NCBI GenBank assembly: GCA_024364805.1
Contig: CM044487.1
Span: 48,595,650 to 48,622,855, forward strand
DNA length: 27,206 nucleotides
Reading direction: 5' to 3'
From: Euprymna scolopes
Taxonomy: Eukaryota; Mollusca; Cephalopoda; Sepiida; Sepiolidae
The notes below the pieces were generated by a model, which made no database searches, was not told where the DNA came from, and was given only the letters and a program-made list of their open reading frames with translations. Below are positions 1-9,624 of this stretch, piece by piece; the stretch's first letter is position 1, and each line of letters begins with the position of its first letter. Made by a program: the position numbers and the translations under genes.

Positions 1-1012
1 TTTCCCCTAGAACAAAAAGTCCGCTTCATCGATTTAAAAAAAAAAATTTTTATGAAATACACAAGTTTTTGATTGATATATTTTAATCCTTCTTCATCAA
101 CTAATTTTCCTTTTTTTAATATCTAAAAAAAGAAAACATTCAATGAGGTAGAAAAATTTGCCGTCAGCATCTGGTATTTACTTGACGATAACATGAGCTT
201 TCATTTAAAAAAATCAACGTGTTTTTAAGAAAAAAAAGGTTTTACACTTTGGATTTTACAGGTAAATTTCTAAAAAAAACTATTCTTTTTTTGTTTTGAA
301 TTGGAATATTTTCTTTATTGATCTTTTATCTTCAATTTGTGATATATAAACTTTGACACATAAATTAATTATTAAAATTTTAATAAACATTTCAAAATGG
401 GGGTGTGAATTTGAAAAAAAAAAACGTTTGTCTAAAATATTATATTTGGTTTATTGGAAAGAGCATAAAATTTCACATTGACCCTGAAAATATCGTAAAA
501 ATTGAATCAATAAAAAAATTGATAGATTTTTAAAGTTTAAAAATTGAAAAATATTTAACTCGTAAAATTCTATTGATTTTATTACGTAAAAAATGGCTGC
601 AAGAAGGCACGCCGGCATTTTGTAAACATTTTGTAAACACTGTTTTTTTAAAATAAAAAATATTTCTATTATTTTTAAACAACTTTAATAGTTTATTTTG
701 AAAGTATATTCCATATAGAAAATAAACAACTCACTTTAAAAAGAGAAATTACGAGTTTTTTTATATTTTATTCGCAATTTTCTGTTAGAGGTGTCAAAAA
801 TTCCTCCAAATTTCTGATACATCTAGAGTTTCTATTCGTTTTCTTTCTTTCTTCTTTTCAATATTTTAAGCAGATTTGTCACTCAGCTAGCAGATTTGGT
901 GTTTGTATACTTATTGCCGAAATTGGAGACGCCATTTTTTTCACGCACTTGCTATCCAAATCTAGGGAAGACATCATTATAAGGCCGAACGATTGCTTTC
1001 GGAAAGGGAAAG
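1..1012. other. AT-rich intergenic DNA, no gene seen
   Basis: This stretch has many homopolymer A and T runs and no reading frame with recognisable protein similarity. No transposon motif, RNA gene or clear regulatory site was seen in it. Confidence 0.6.
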
Positions 1013-1137
1013 AATAAATTTACCAAAATTTACATTTATTACTTCCGGAAACGATAAATTAAACTAAATAAATTTACCAAAATTAACATTTATTACTCCC
1101 TTAAACTAAAATTATCATTTATTACTTCCAGAAACTT
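1013..1137. repeat. Short degenerate tandem repeat, about 3 units
   Basis: A unit of roughly 40 to 55 bases recurs. Its core reads AAATTTACCAAAATT followed by ACATTTATTACTTCC. The first copy starts near 1013 and the second near 1067; a shortened third copy starts near 1107 and ends with ATTACTTCCAGAAACT. Spacers differ, so this is a decayed local duplication rather than a clean minisatellite. No coding potential. Confidence 0.6.
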
Positions 1138-1489
1138 GGTAAAGAGATATTACTGGAGAAAATGAATCTTGACAATTCAAAAAATATTTAAAATTATTTA
1201 TTTGTTCGAAAAGAAAACCCAAAAAACAAAACGCACAAACGAAAAAATAAAAAATAAATAAAAATAAAAAACTAATAAATGTTTTGGTTTTGTTTTGGTT
1301 TTCAAATGGCGCTCGCCCAGGTTAAACTATTATGAATATACCATTTCAATGTTCTGTTTTTAATAAAAAAAAATTGTTCCATGAAAAACTTTCCCGTTCT
1401 CATTTCCAATTAAACAATTACGGATATATGTTCTCTTTCACTTTCTTTATTTACTTTTAAAGCAACATTGGATTTTTATAAAATAGTTT

Positions 1490-1521
<32 letters not shown>

Positions 1522-1578
1522 GTTGTTTTTGGTCGTAGTAACTAAACGATTATTTGCTACATTTATTTTGTAAAAAAG
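1138..1578. other. AT-rich DNA with a (TTTTG)n tract
   Basis: No gene seen. A (TTTTG)n simple repeat lies at about 1487-1522. The rest is A/T-rich sequence without recognisable coding or RNA signals. Confidence 0.6.
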
Positions 1579-2133
1579 TTTTACTCGTTATGAATATTAA
1601 AAGAAAAATTACTAAACATTTATTGATAATGCCTCACTTTTACAGACATTTGTTTTTAAATTTCTTTTTAAATGACGACTTTTATCGACTTTTTTTAAAT
1701 AGCATTTACGGATGGGTATGCTGACATTTGCTTTTTTAATTTTTTTTTAAATGACTTTTATTTTAATAGCATTTTCGGATGGGTAAAAAAACGAAAAAAA
1801 TAACTAAGCCATTTACTGACAATTTCTCGGTATCTTGACTTTGATAAAATTTATTTGTTAAAAATATTTGTAAAAGTGAGAATTATCAGTAAATGGTTTA
1901 GTTTTTTTTGTTTTGTTTTTCCCCCCATCCGCAAATGCTATTTAAAAAAAAGTCGATAAAAAGTCATTTAAAAAGAAATTAAAACAAATATCAGCATACC
2001 CATCCGCAAATGCTATTAAGAAAAAGTCGATAAAAGTCGTCATTTAAGAAATTTAAAAACAAATGTCTGTAAAAATGAGGCATTATTAATAAATGTTTAG
2101 TAATTTTTCTTTTAATATTCATAAAGAGTAAAA
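1579..2133. repeat. Long inverted repeat (foldback/hairpin), about 250-base arms
   Basis: The left arm (about 1579-1828) and right arm (about 1878-2133) are reverse complements with few mismatches and small indels, separated by a loop of about 49 bases. Matching landmarks in mirrored order are TATGAATATTAAAAG near 1590 against CTTTTAATATTCATA near 2109, AATGCCTCA near 1628 against TGAGGCATT near 2078, GCATTTACGGATGGGTATGC near 1702 against GCATACCCATCCGCAAATGC near 1994, and CCATTTACTGA near 1809 against TCAGTAAATGG near 1886. Each arm also holds an internal direct duplication of a block ending in CGGATGGG. There is no open frame. It could be a foldback-type or MITE-like element, or an inverted duplication; which one cannot be told here. 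Confidence 0.85.
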
Positions 2134-2597
2134 ATTGAATGTAAATTTAAATTTCGCTCCGTTTTAATCTATTTTTTTAATTATGCTTCTCCCAAACAAA
2201 TATAATCAAGAAAATAACATTTAGCAATTGTACTTTTTATATATAAAACACGAAATATTAAAATATATATATATTAACGAAAGAGAAATAATTCCATTTT
2301 GAAACGAAAAAAGTCAATTTGGTATATAAAAGTTCCGTTTAGTGATGTCACGTGATGACACGCGGTGTGAAATAATTGTCCCCAAATAAAAAATGGCCCA
2401 TCCGTACAAAGAAAACAAAATATTTATTATAGAAAAATTACGCATAATGTTATAATTACAGAGAGATATATAGAAACACGTATGAGTAGCATAAACATAT
2501 TATACCAAAATGTGGAAGCCATCCGCCCAGTAGTTATTTAGACTATTAATTACGAACGAACTAATTACGAATTAATTACGAACGAGCCAAGAGTTAC

Positions 2598-2598
<1 letters not shown>
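2134..2598. other. AT-rich DNA with short direct repeats, no gene
   Basis: No coding region recognised. The block ATTAATTACGAACGA occurs twice, near 2545 and 2571. A palindromic E-box (TCACGTGA) lies at about 2346-2353 inside a less AT-rich patch (2338-2370). No downstream gene is recognised that it could serve. Confidence 0.5.

Positions 2599-2599
<1 letters not shown>

Positions 2600-2629
<30 letters not shown>
2600..2629. repeat. (AT)n microsatellite
   Basis: Uninterrupted alternating TA run of about 30 bases. Confidence 0.95.
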
Positions 2630-2633
<4 letters not shown>

Positions 2634-2646
2634 CGTTGTTCCCCGC

Positions 2647-2722
2647 TACTGTCGCTAATAATTCACCGCTGTCCCGATCTGTCGCTCAGTTGTACTGTCG
2701 TTGATAATTCACCGTCATTGTA
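2647..2722. repeat. 46-base-period short duplication
   Basis: The block TACTGTCG followed by a TAATAATTCACCG-like sequence occurs at 2647 and again, slightly diverged, at 2693. The region is locally less AT-rich than its surroundings, which suggests a fragment of some older insertion, but no family is recognised. Confidence 0.55.
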
Positions 2723-2783
2723 ATCAATCGCTCACTATGGCTCGCCGGCCAAAACTGACTACTGACTGAACGCCACAATCCAA

Positions 2784-2808
2784 AGAGAGAGAGAGAGAGA
2801 GAGAGAGA
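2784..2808. repeat. (GA)n microsatellite
   Basis: Run of alternating GA over about 25 bases. Confidence 0.95.
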
Positions 2809-3738
2809 ATCAACCAAAAATGTATTGCTAAAAAAATTTAACAATGAATACTTGAAAAAATATATTATCTCATAATATTTTGAAAAATAAATTCTTTCAT
2901 ACAAAAATAATTTATTATTTATTATGCCTACCAATCAAATGAATATAAAAAAATGACTTTGAATCATCACCCCCCCCCCCAAAAAAAGATCAAGGTTTTC
3001 GAAGTTCAGTGTCTAGAAATCGAACAAAGAAAAAAAAATGAAAATAATGATGTTGCACTGCAAGAAAATTCAAGAGAAAGAAAAGAGTAAAAAGATCAAG
3101 CAAAAAGATTAATAAAAACGTTGTGAGTATAAAAGAAAGTATAGACAAAATAGTAAATTTACAAAGTAATCAACATAAGAAGAAATTTAAAGAAAGAAAT
3201 AAGAAATTTTTACTATAAAAAATTAAAGAATACTAAATACAATTTAGAGATAAAATAAAAACCCATTTAAAAATAATGAAAAAGAAGGAAAACTTTTTTT
3301 AAATATTATTGGATGGAATAAATGAAATAAAATTTAAAACTTTTTTAAAACATGCACGTTTTATTCATAGATTGACTAAATTTTATGTATTTTATGAAAA
3401 CAAATAAAATAATGAAAAAGAAGGAAAATTTTTTTAAAAAATATTGATATGAAAATAAAATTAACTATGATACAATAAATTACAGAAAAAATATTAAATT
3501 TTTAACAAAATTACTGCAATGTACACTTCTGCTTTGTGCATTAGAAATTTTATGCTAAAACAATTGTTTAAATTGTGCAAAAACTGTTTATAATTTTGCT
3601 AACAAAGTTGATCACAAAATGCTTTTAAATACCTACGGGGTAGAAAATTTTCATCGCTCTCTTACTAAAAAATATTAAATATGTGCCATTAGAAGTTTTG
3701 AAAAAATAATTTTAATATCTTGAATCTGATGATAGTGA
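2809..3738. other. A-rich intergenic DNA, no gene seen
   Basis: A-rich sequence with a poly-C run at about 2971-2980. The phrase AATAATGAAAAAGAAGGAAAA occurs nearly identically near 3273 and 3409, pointing to a local duplication. No coding similarity is recognised. The last part could be the decayed 5' region of the Helitron that follows. Confidence 0.5.
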
Positions 3739-3999
3739 GTGTACAAAAACTACAAAAAAAACTTTGATCATATTATTGTGACAGAATATGAAAATAAAAT
3801 GACCGAAAAAGAATATTTATCAGAATTAGCAAGACCTTGTGATGTTAATCGGGTATGTTCAAATAAAAGACAACTTCTTGAAACAAGACGAATAGAAATT
3901 ATTTTAAAAATTACTCCAGATTTGACTGTTTTGGAAATTCACAAAATCATGGAAAAAATGGAAGAATAGAATGGTATTCAGAGTGACAATTCATCTTGC

Positions 4000-4326
4000 A
4001 TGGGTCAATCTGATTGCACAAATATATTTGCACTTATTGGAAGAATGCGACCACACAGTCCAAACAGAACGTTTGTTACATACACAAAGATTCAAAGGTC
4101 CAACTTCAGATATGGTATAAAAGGAATTGCAACCCATTTGCCTATTCCAATAGAAAATACGATCAGTCATGCCATGAATCTTTTACCATCAAAAGCAAAG
4201 AATCCATTACAGATTATAATTAATTCATTACAGCACAAAAAGCATTTGGAAATCATTGGTATGCAAAATGTATTTCATGCTCTTAATTTATTTAAAACAA
4301 ACAATCCATTTTATGAAAATATTTAA
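4000..4326 (+). pseudogene. Helitron DUF6570-like N-terminal segment
   Basis: An open frame of 108 codons contains RYGIKGIATHLPIPIE, an IINSLQHKK segment and a final VFHALNLFKTNNPFYENI-type block. This pattern (a short hydrophobic strand, an internal variable part, then 'ALxxLKxNNPxYxxI') is the one I know from the DUF6570 region preceding the Rep domain of many animal Helitrons. The role of this region is not established. It is part of the relic at 3739-6843 and is followed in the next frames by the rest of the Rep protein. The first 30 or so residues read less well than the other frame and may not be original. Confidence 0.7.
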
Positions 4327-4529
4327 CTTGACGGAACATGGAATTGTGATAATGTTGTTTTATGTATTGAAAAAATAGCTCAAATTAATATGATGATTTT
4401 ATCTTGAACTATTTATCAAAAAAGATGATATTACATATTATGAACATCATTCAGTTCAAACAATGTATCTTACATAACCAAATAAAAATACATTGAAACT
4501 TACGAAAAGAAAAAATTAAAGATGATGTT

Positions 4530-5440
4530 ATGAAAGATGAACATCCGAATTTATATTATTTGTGTTTTCCTATAATCTTTTGCAATGGAAGATTCTGTAT
4601 GATTTATATCAGGCCATACGGAAAAGTCTCATCTTTAATGTATACTAGAAACAGATTACGACACTCTGATTCAAGCTTTAGAAAATACAGTCAACATTTA
4701 TGTTATCTTCTTGACAAAGCTGATAAAAGATTTTTGGATTTTGGAATTTTTCCTATAATTTAATCTATCAAATCTAACAAAATAGCATTAGCTGAATTTA
4801 ATCAACGACTTCAAAATAATAATACAAGACTGGAAGAAAATCTTTAAATGGTGATGACTACTGTTAGCGGATCAAAACAATTTTGGAGAAGAAAAACATC
4901 TGATCTGCATACAATGGATGTAAAATTTGGTTCAGCTTCTTTCTTTATAACTTAATCATGTGCTGAATATTTTTGTCCAGAATTAAGAGAATTTTTAGAA
5001 CAATGAAATAAAAACTTTAATTTATGAAGACGAAATCTTGTGTGGGAATGATTTTGTTGCTGTCTGAATACTTTTATCACATTTGCAAACTAAAATAGGA
5101 TAAAGTCATTTTGACTAAATATAATTCAGTTTTCGGAAAAGTGACACATTAATTTTGGAGAATTGATTATGAACAAAGCGGCGCTTCACATGTTCACATG
5201 AAAATATGGATAGAAGCAGCACTCATATATGACAAGGATTCTCTAGAAAAAATTGAACAATTAATAAAACTAACATGACTTGCCGACTGCATTGTTCAGT
5301 AGCAAGTTCTACACTTAAAAAATTGGTAAATCGATTTCAAATTCATTTATGCGGTAAAACACCTTGGAGAATATATGAAAAAGGAAAAAAATATTTCTAA
5401 AACGTGTCGATTTGGATTTCCTAAATCTGAAGGAAACTTA
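4530..5440 (+). pseudogene. Helitron Rep (HUH endonuclease) region
   Basis: The segment starts with an open stretch to 4763 (NRLRHSDSSFRKYSQ, then LLDKADKRFLDFGIF), matching the conserved block upstream of Rep. It continues with GSKQFWRRKTSDLHTMDV and FFIT-stop-SCAEYFCPEL at about 4869-4990. The catalytic-type motif sits in WRIDYEQSGASHVHMKIWIE, where HVH at 5189-5197 is the metal-binding HUH pair. A cysteine-rich CRFGFPK motif follows at about 5405. The enzyme nicks single-stranded DNA during rolling-circle transposition. In-frame stops occur repeatedly (for example at about 4763, 4848 and 4951), and frame changes are needed to follow the homology. I could not place the catalytic tyrosine pair with certainty; it should lie between about 5520 and 5640. 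Confidence 0.75.
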
Positions 5441-5699
5441 ATTTTTTTTGCTGTAGCTAAAAGTGTGAAATCTAGAAGTGGCAAAAGAATAAAGAAGTTG
5501 TATCAATTAGAACGAAATGCTGCTGAAAAACATATAACCTATTATTGCTTCTGATTTGGCAAACAAATATATATGTCCAGTATAATGGACAAAATAGCAT
5601 GATACTGAGAAGATATGTGATAGGTTATAGAATTAAAGCAGAAATAAATGAAAGCGAAGGTATTTAGAGAATCTGGATGAAAATAGATCCAAATATGGC

Positions 5700-6190
5700 A
5701 GATACAAATCAGCAGGACTTCGACTAATAGGAAAAAACGTTATTGGAGCATAGTAATGTGCTGATGAATTAGTGGGTCATAATTTAATTGGTGCACCTGA
5801 TCAAGTCATTTAGGCTTGAGCTGGCATTCCTAGCAAAAAGGGACACAGATTAATATCAAAAGAAAATTTGGAAATGCTTTCTAACACATCTACAAATATA
5901 TCTCTTGATAATATGATTGAAAATTACTATCCGAATAGATCAATAGTCTTAGAAAAATTCTCTTTATATTAAGTTGCTAGTAAATATGAAAAAGTGTCTA
6001 ATAAACCTTTTAATCATGATAAAGCCAATATAATGAAAATGATTAACGACAAAGGTAATTTTAGGCGATAGAAGGAAAGAGTTATAAAATCTCCAAATGT
6101 CCCTTTTAATAAAGAAAATAAATGAGAAATGAAGGAATTACATTTATTAAATGGTTTTCATACATATGAAGAATGCTAATATTAGCTGTT
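5700..6190 (+). pseudogene. Helitron linker between Rep and helicase
   Basis: Disrupted frames give GLRLIGKNVIGA, CADELVGHNLIGAPDQ, AGIPSKKGHRLIS, then NYYPNRSIVLEKFSLY and VASKYEKVSNKPF, and near the end LLNGFHTYEEC. These match in order the part of animal Helitron proteins where the Rep domain gives way to the helicase ('E/AADxLLG', 'Y..RP..LE..SL.DF...Y', 'L.PFRxEEDL'). The assignment rests on remembered family patterns, and in-frame stops are frequent. About 300 bases after this (6190-6500) only weak, stop-rich sequence joins it to the helicase part. Confidence 0.55.
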
Positions 6191-6650
6191 CATCGTATTT
6201 ACATGAAATGATTAAGTATAAAATTATCAAGAAAAGAATTATTCAAACTATAGAAATGACAAAGCAATTGGAACTTGAAGATGGAAAGAAGGTGCTGAAA
6301 AACTAGAAAAAATATCTAATGATGAAATACAAAAAAATTATAATACTTTCATTATAAATGATTTTGCTGACAAAAAAGTTACTCAAGAATTAGTCTCTGA
6401 AAAAAGAATTGAATTTAATTCTGAAAAAAATATGATAATGTTATTGATATCATAAAAAGAAGAAATTCATTGGAATAAAGAAACACCTTTTCCCAGATAC
6501 AGTTGTTAAGACTGCCGACAACTGCTCAAGTTCATTTCTGGTATTGGAGAAACAGAAAAAAAGTTTCTTGATTTACACCACATCCGACAAAATTACTCTT
6601 ATGACTAATGACACAATACTAATACAATAATAAGTTTTGGGTGAACTGGC

Positions 6651-6843
6651 ATGTGTGCTTTTCAAATTAAACGCAAAACCTTGCATATTACTCTCATGAT
6701 CAGTGTTCAACATGGTCAATTTCCTGTTAATAAAGAATTAAATAAAGATAGTGTCAAATTGTTGAGAAAAACTTTGGAAAATACAAGATTGATACTCATT
6801 AATGAAATTAGTATTGAAAGTTATTTAATGTTGGCTTTTTTAC
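6651..6843 (+). pseudogene. Helitron Pif1-like helicase, N-terminal piece
   Basis: The frame reads CAFQIKRKTLHITLMISVQH, then FPVNKELNKD, and ends with TRLILINEISIESYLMLAFL. In Helitron helicases the matching stretch is the Walker-region 'GVAAFNI.GKTLHS' followed by 'LIIDEISMVS..ML'. Here the Walker B acidic pair D-E reads N-E. The Walker A (GxAGTGKS) block expected upstream was not clearly seen. Homology to the helicase stops immediately after motif II, where retroelement sequence begins at 6845, so the remaining helicase motifs are not present here. Confidence 0.75.
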
Positions 6844-6844
6844 C

Positions 6845-8439
6845 ATGGATAGATTCGACCTGAAGCTGATACCAGAGTTTGACGGGTCCCCGGTTGGTCC
6901 TTCGGTAGTTGAATGGCTGGAGAAGGACGAGCGCGTTTGCCGGTTGTACAAAATTAAGGATCCAGCTATGGTCATTCCATTGAGACTCACTAAAGGGGTT
7001 TATGCCGTATACCCACAGTTCGGGGATGAGGTGACAACGGAGCAGATAAAACAAGCGTGTTACGAAGCATTCGGTGTGGACCCTTTTATTGCTTAGAGGC
7101 AATTCTCTGAACGTCGGCTTGGGTCAGGGAAGACTGTTGACGTCTACCTGGCCGTACATGTGACACTAGTGCAGTCCTGTAAGAATCTCGCAGATAGCCT
7201 GACCAGAGTGCTACGCCGTTGGCTGGACCTGCCAAAAGAATTGGACGAACCGGCACTTGTGAATTGCGCCGCGGTAGGGCGTCGGCTTAGCCCGAACCAT
7301 GTTGCTGATGTCCATTGCCAAAGCGGGTCCCCGGTGTAAACCGAACCCTTAACTTCGCCAGGCTGGTCGACCCCTATGTGTCAAAGAGGGACGTGAAATT
7401 TGCTGTGAGGAGCTGCGAAACCTGCCGCTCGATCGACCCAGCACACATCTGGTGGGAGAAGGTAAAACTGAGTGTGAGAGAAAATTGGAACAGGCTCGCA
7501 ATGGACGTAACTCACCACAACGGCTGTTATTTTTTGGCGCTTATCGATTGCGGACCGTCTAGATTTGCATTGTGGACTCGGCCGCTATTTTCCGTGAGCT
7601 GGAAAGTGTCTTCCTCGAGCGTGGTCCCCCTTCTGAGATACTGACCGACAATGGCACCGCATTTGTTAGCGAGCAGTTCAAACAGTTCGCAGACGGCTGG
7701 GGTATATATCTGCGATTTCAGTGTGCCCATGTGCCTAGTGGGAACGGAATTATTGAGAGAAACCACGGGATCGTCAAGATCATCGCAGCTAGGAAGAGGT
7801 GTATGGTGCCTTAGACGGTCTATTGGAATAAGATCACCCCTAAGGACAACATTTTGCCTTTTATCTCGCCAGCCGAAGCACTGCACAGGTATCACGTCAG
7901 GGTAAGAGGCGTAGACTACCCCACTGCCCGAGCCAGAGGCGACGAGAGAGAGTATCAAAGATGGAGATGTCGTCTGGGTTAAGAACCCCCGCAGCAAGTG
8001 CACCACACGCTACGGAACCGGGCGTGTTACTGAGGTGATCAGCCCGCAATCAGTGCGGGTTGACGGGGTGCCCCGTCACACCAAGGATTTTCGATCGACA
8101 TCACAAGCGCAGCCGCCACCCAGCGATGAAAGCGAGACTGGATGCGAGATCAGTGAACCATCATTCTGGGTTACGCCGACTTCGTCGGACAGCGACCCTG
8201 AGATTAGCAGCCTTAGGTTCATCGACCCTGAAATCGAGGACGAAAGCACAGGCGAGGACGAAGCCACCGGTCCCCCTATCCGAAGAAGCACCCGAAGAAA
8301 AAGGTCACCGCGTCCCTGTCCTCTCTGTGATGATGATATCAGGGGGGAGGGGGCGATAATTATGGGAACGCAGATGGGGACATACGGGAAAACGAGTCTA
8401 CAGAAAATACTGACGGACGACGCTGCTACAGTGAGCTGA
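6845..8439 (+). mobile_element. Broken Ty3/gypsy-type LTR retrotransposon fossil
   Basis: The visible parts run on the plus strand. A gag-like part starts at 6845 (MDRFDLKLIPEFDG) and continues to about 7310. An integrase part covers about 7315-8100, with a CETC-type zinc-finger remnant, a DDE core (MDVTHHNG, LTDNGTAFVSEQFKQFA and an ERNHG block) and a C-terminal DVVWVKNP region. An acidic, serine-rich tail runs to about 8439. Integrase catalyses insertion of the element DNA into the host genome. Base composition is clearly more GC-rich than the surroundings. The element is broken, with several breaks, and I recognised only gag-like and integrase parts. No LTR copy was found on either side. 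The left edge sits directly against the truncated Helitron helicase. Family: Ty3/gypsy (Metaviridae-like); likely old. Confidence 0.85.
8340..8354 (+). other. Candidate polypurine tract of the LTR element
   Basis: A short run of G with one A (AGGGGGGAGGGGG) lies near the end of the retroelement. LTR elements prime plus-strand DNA synthesis from such a tract immediately before the 3' LTR. No LTR duplicate is available in the window to confirm it, so this is only a positional suggestion. Confidence 0.3.
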
Positions 8440-8835
8440 GGTTTTGTATACTCTTTTTTCTTTGCAACAACACAAGACAAAATCCCAAAATTAACTGTTA
8501 ATTCAAACAACAATCTGTCGTAAAAAAGGAGCAAACACATCCATACATTATATTCTTTTTTCCGGCTTTACTATTAAAAAAGAAACAAAAAATTCCATCA
8601 CCAACCGCAACACGCTACTATGAATCACCGTTTGATTGGGATTGAAACTAAAATTCTCACAGCGTATTTCGATTACGACTTTGCACTCAACTTTGACCCA
8701 AGAGCTCCGAATAACGTTTATACTCCTTTGATACTTAACAACTTTTTCTCATTGTAACTTCTTTATTCTCGTACTTATTTTTATTACTTGCCATTTTATA
8801 CTTATTTTTATATTTTTTTTATTCTTTTTTATCTA
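8440..8835. other. Unassigned sequence between fossil and repeat pair
   Basis: There is no gene. The first part may be flank or 3' noncoding sequence of the LTR fossil. From about 8750 onward it becomes a T-rich tract with recurring TTATTTTTAT and CTTTTTTATC motifs just before the first unit of the repeat pair, a composition also seen after the second unit (10340-10560). Confidence 0.4.
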
Positions 8836-9600
8836 GCAGGGATACGCGGTGTTGCCTGGGTCCACATGAAGTTCCGTTTGGACACACCTGCTATACTAAG
8901 CACATTTTCATTATAATATATTAACTCCAACGTGGACAATGTTGATACGCCCACAGCAATTTCAAAAACCAAGATACGGGTATCCTACTTCAAAACGGAT
9001 AAAAATACGAAAATGTAATCGCTTAAAAAAGAAGTACGTTAAAAGGAATACGAAGAGAAAATGCTATTCTGCGGATATTGAGTACTTTTTGATGACTACA
9101 TACCAGCGGATAGGTGCCCGGTTTTGCCTGTGCACTAGACCCCCCCTCCATGCACCCAATTAAAAATAAAAAATAAATAAATGAATCAAAACAACATTTC
9201 TCACAATCAAAATAGGAAGTGCCCGTGCGCCCGAAAAACAATTAGCCACGGTTGCCGAGCTCGAACGTTAAACGCTAAAGGAAACAAAAGCTTACTGGCA
9301 AACGCTTTTGCTCACACGGCCACGAGTGCTGGGGCGTTAGAACGTTGTACAATAAGCGTGTTAAACATAGTTTTAGTTTAAAAGGCGTGCGTGACTTTCG
9401 AAATAAGAAACACAAAAAACGGAAACCCTTCCAAAAAGTGGTCCAGTAACTGCCACAAAATTATTCTTTTTTTTTTCTAATTTTCATATATACTGCATCC
9501 GGGGCATTGCCCTGTAAAATAGGTCAAGTTTCGACCCTGTCTGATGCGTATGAGAAATGATTTGGCAGAGATACAAACACACACACAAAAACACGCAGAC
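8836..9600 (+). repeat. Unnamed interspersed repeat, copy A
   Basis: It shares an ordered series of blocks with copy B. These are ATGAAGTTC plus TTTGG at 8866, CTGCTATACTAAG near 8888, AACGGATAAAAA near 8993, GGATATTGAG near 9075, ATGAATCAAAACAAC at 9181, AAGTGGTCCAGT at 9436, CTAATTTTCA near 9477, TTTCGACCC near 9528, and a final ACAC-rich segment at about 9575-9600. Spacing differs between copies by small indels. The AC-rich, A-rich end followed by TTTATAT resembles the tail of a non-autonomous retroposon, but no family name is recognised and no protein is encoded. The orientation given is arbitrary (tail on the right). Confidence 0.7.
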
Positions 9601-9624
9601 AGGTCCCCTTTATATCATAAACTT

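Larger units (their letters stand above)
3739..6843 (+). mobile_element. Decayed Helitron, truncated in the helicase domain
   Basis: Helitrons are rolling-circle DNA transposons whose single large protein joins an HUH-type Rep endonuclease to a Pif1-like helicase. On this strand the parts come in family order. A DUF6570-like region lies at 4000-4326. The conserved pre-Rep block (NRLRHSDSSFRKYS) lies near 4640. The GSKQFWRR...SCAEYFCPEL block lies at about 4869-4990. A Rep core with HVH (HUH motif) lies at 5189-5197, a CRFGFPK motif follows at about 5405, and the helicase start with ILINEISIESYLML lies at about 6793-6836. The frame is interrupted by many stop codons and several frame changes, so it is long dead. 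Homology ends abruptly near 6843, just after helicase motif II, and the 3' hairpin and CTRR end are not seen. The 5' limit is uncertain; 3739 is the start of the first plausible frame. Confidence 0.85.

Noticed and set aside
2686-2934. 82-codon open frame on the minus strand
   Set aside because: Contains a Ser-Leu run translated from the (GA)n microsatellite and shows no recognisable similarity.
7527-8006. 159-codon open frame on the minus strand
   Set aside because: Antisense shadow of the integrase part of the LTR fossil, which has clear similarity on the plus strand. The same applies to 8076-8540 minus.
9181-9381. 66-codon frame inside repeat copy A as a small gene
   Set aside because: The corresponding frame is not maintained in copy B although the DNA blocks are shared, so it is probably noncoding.
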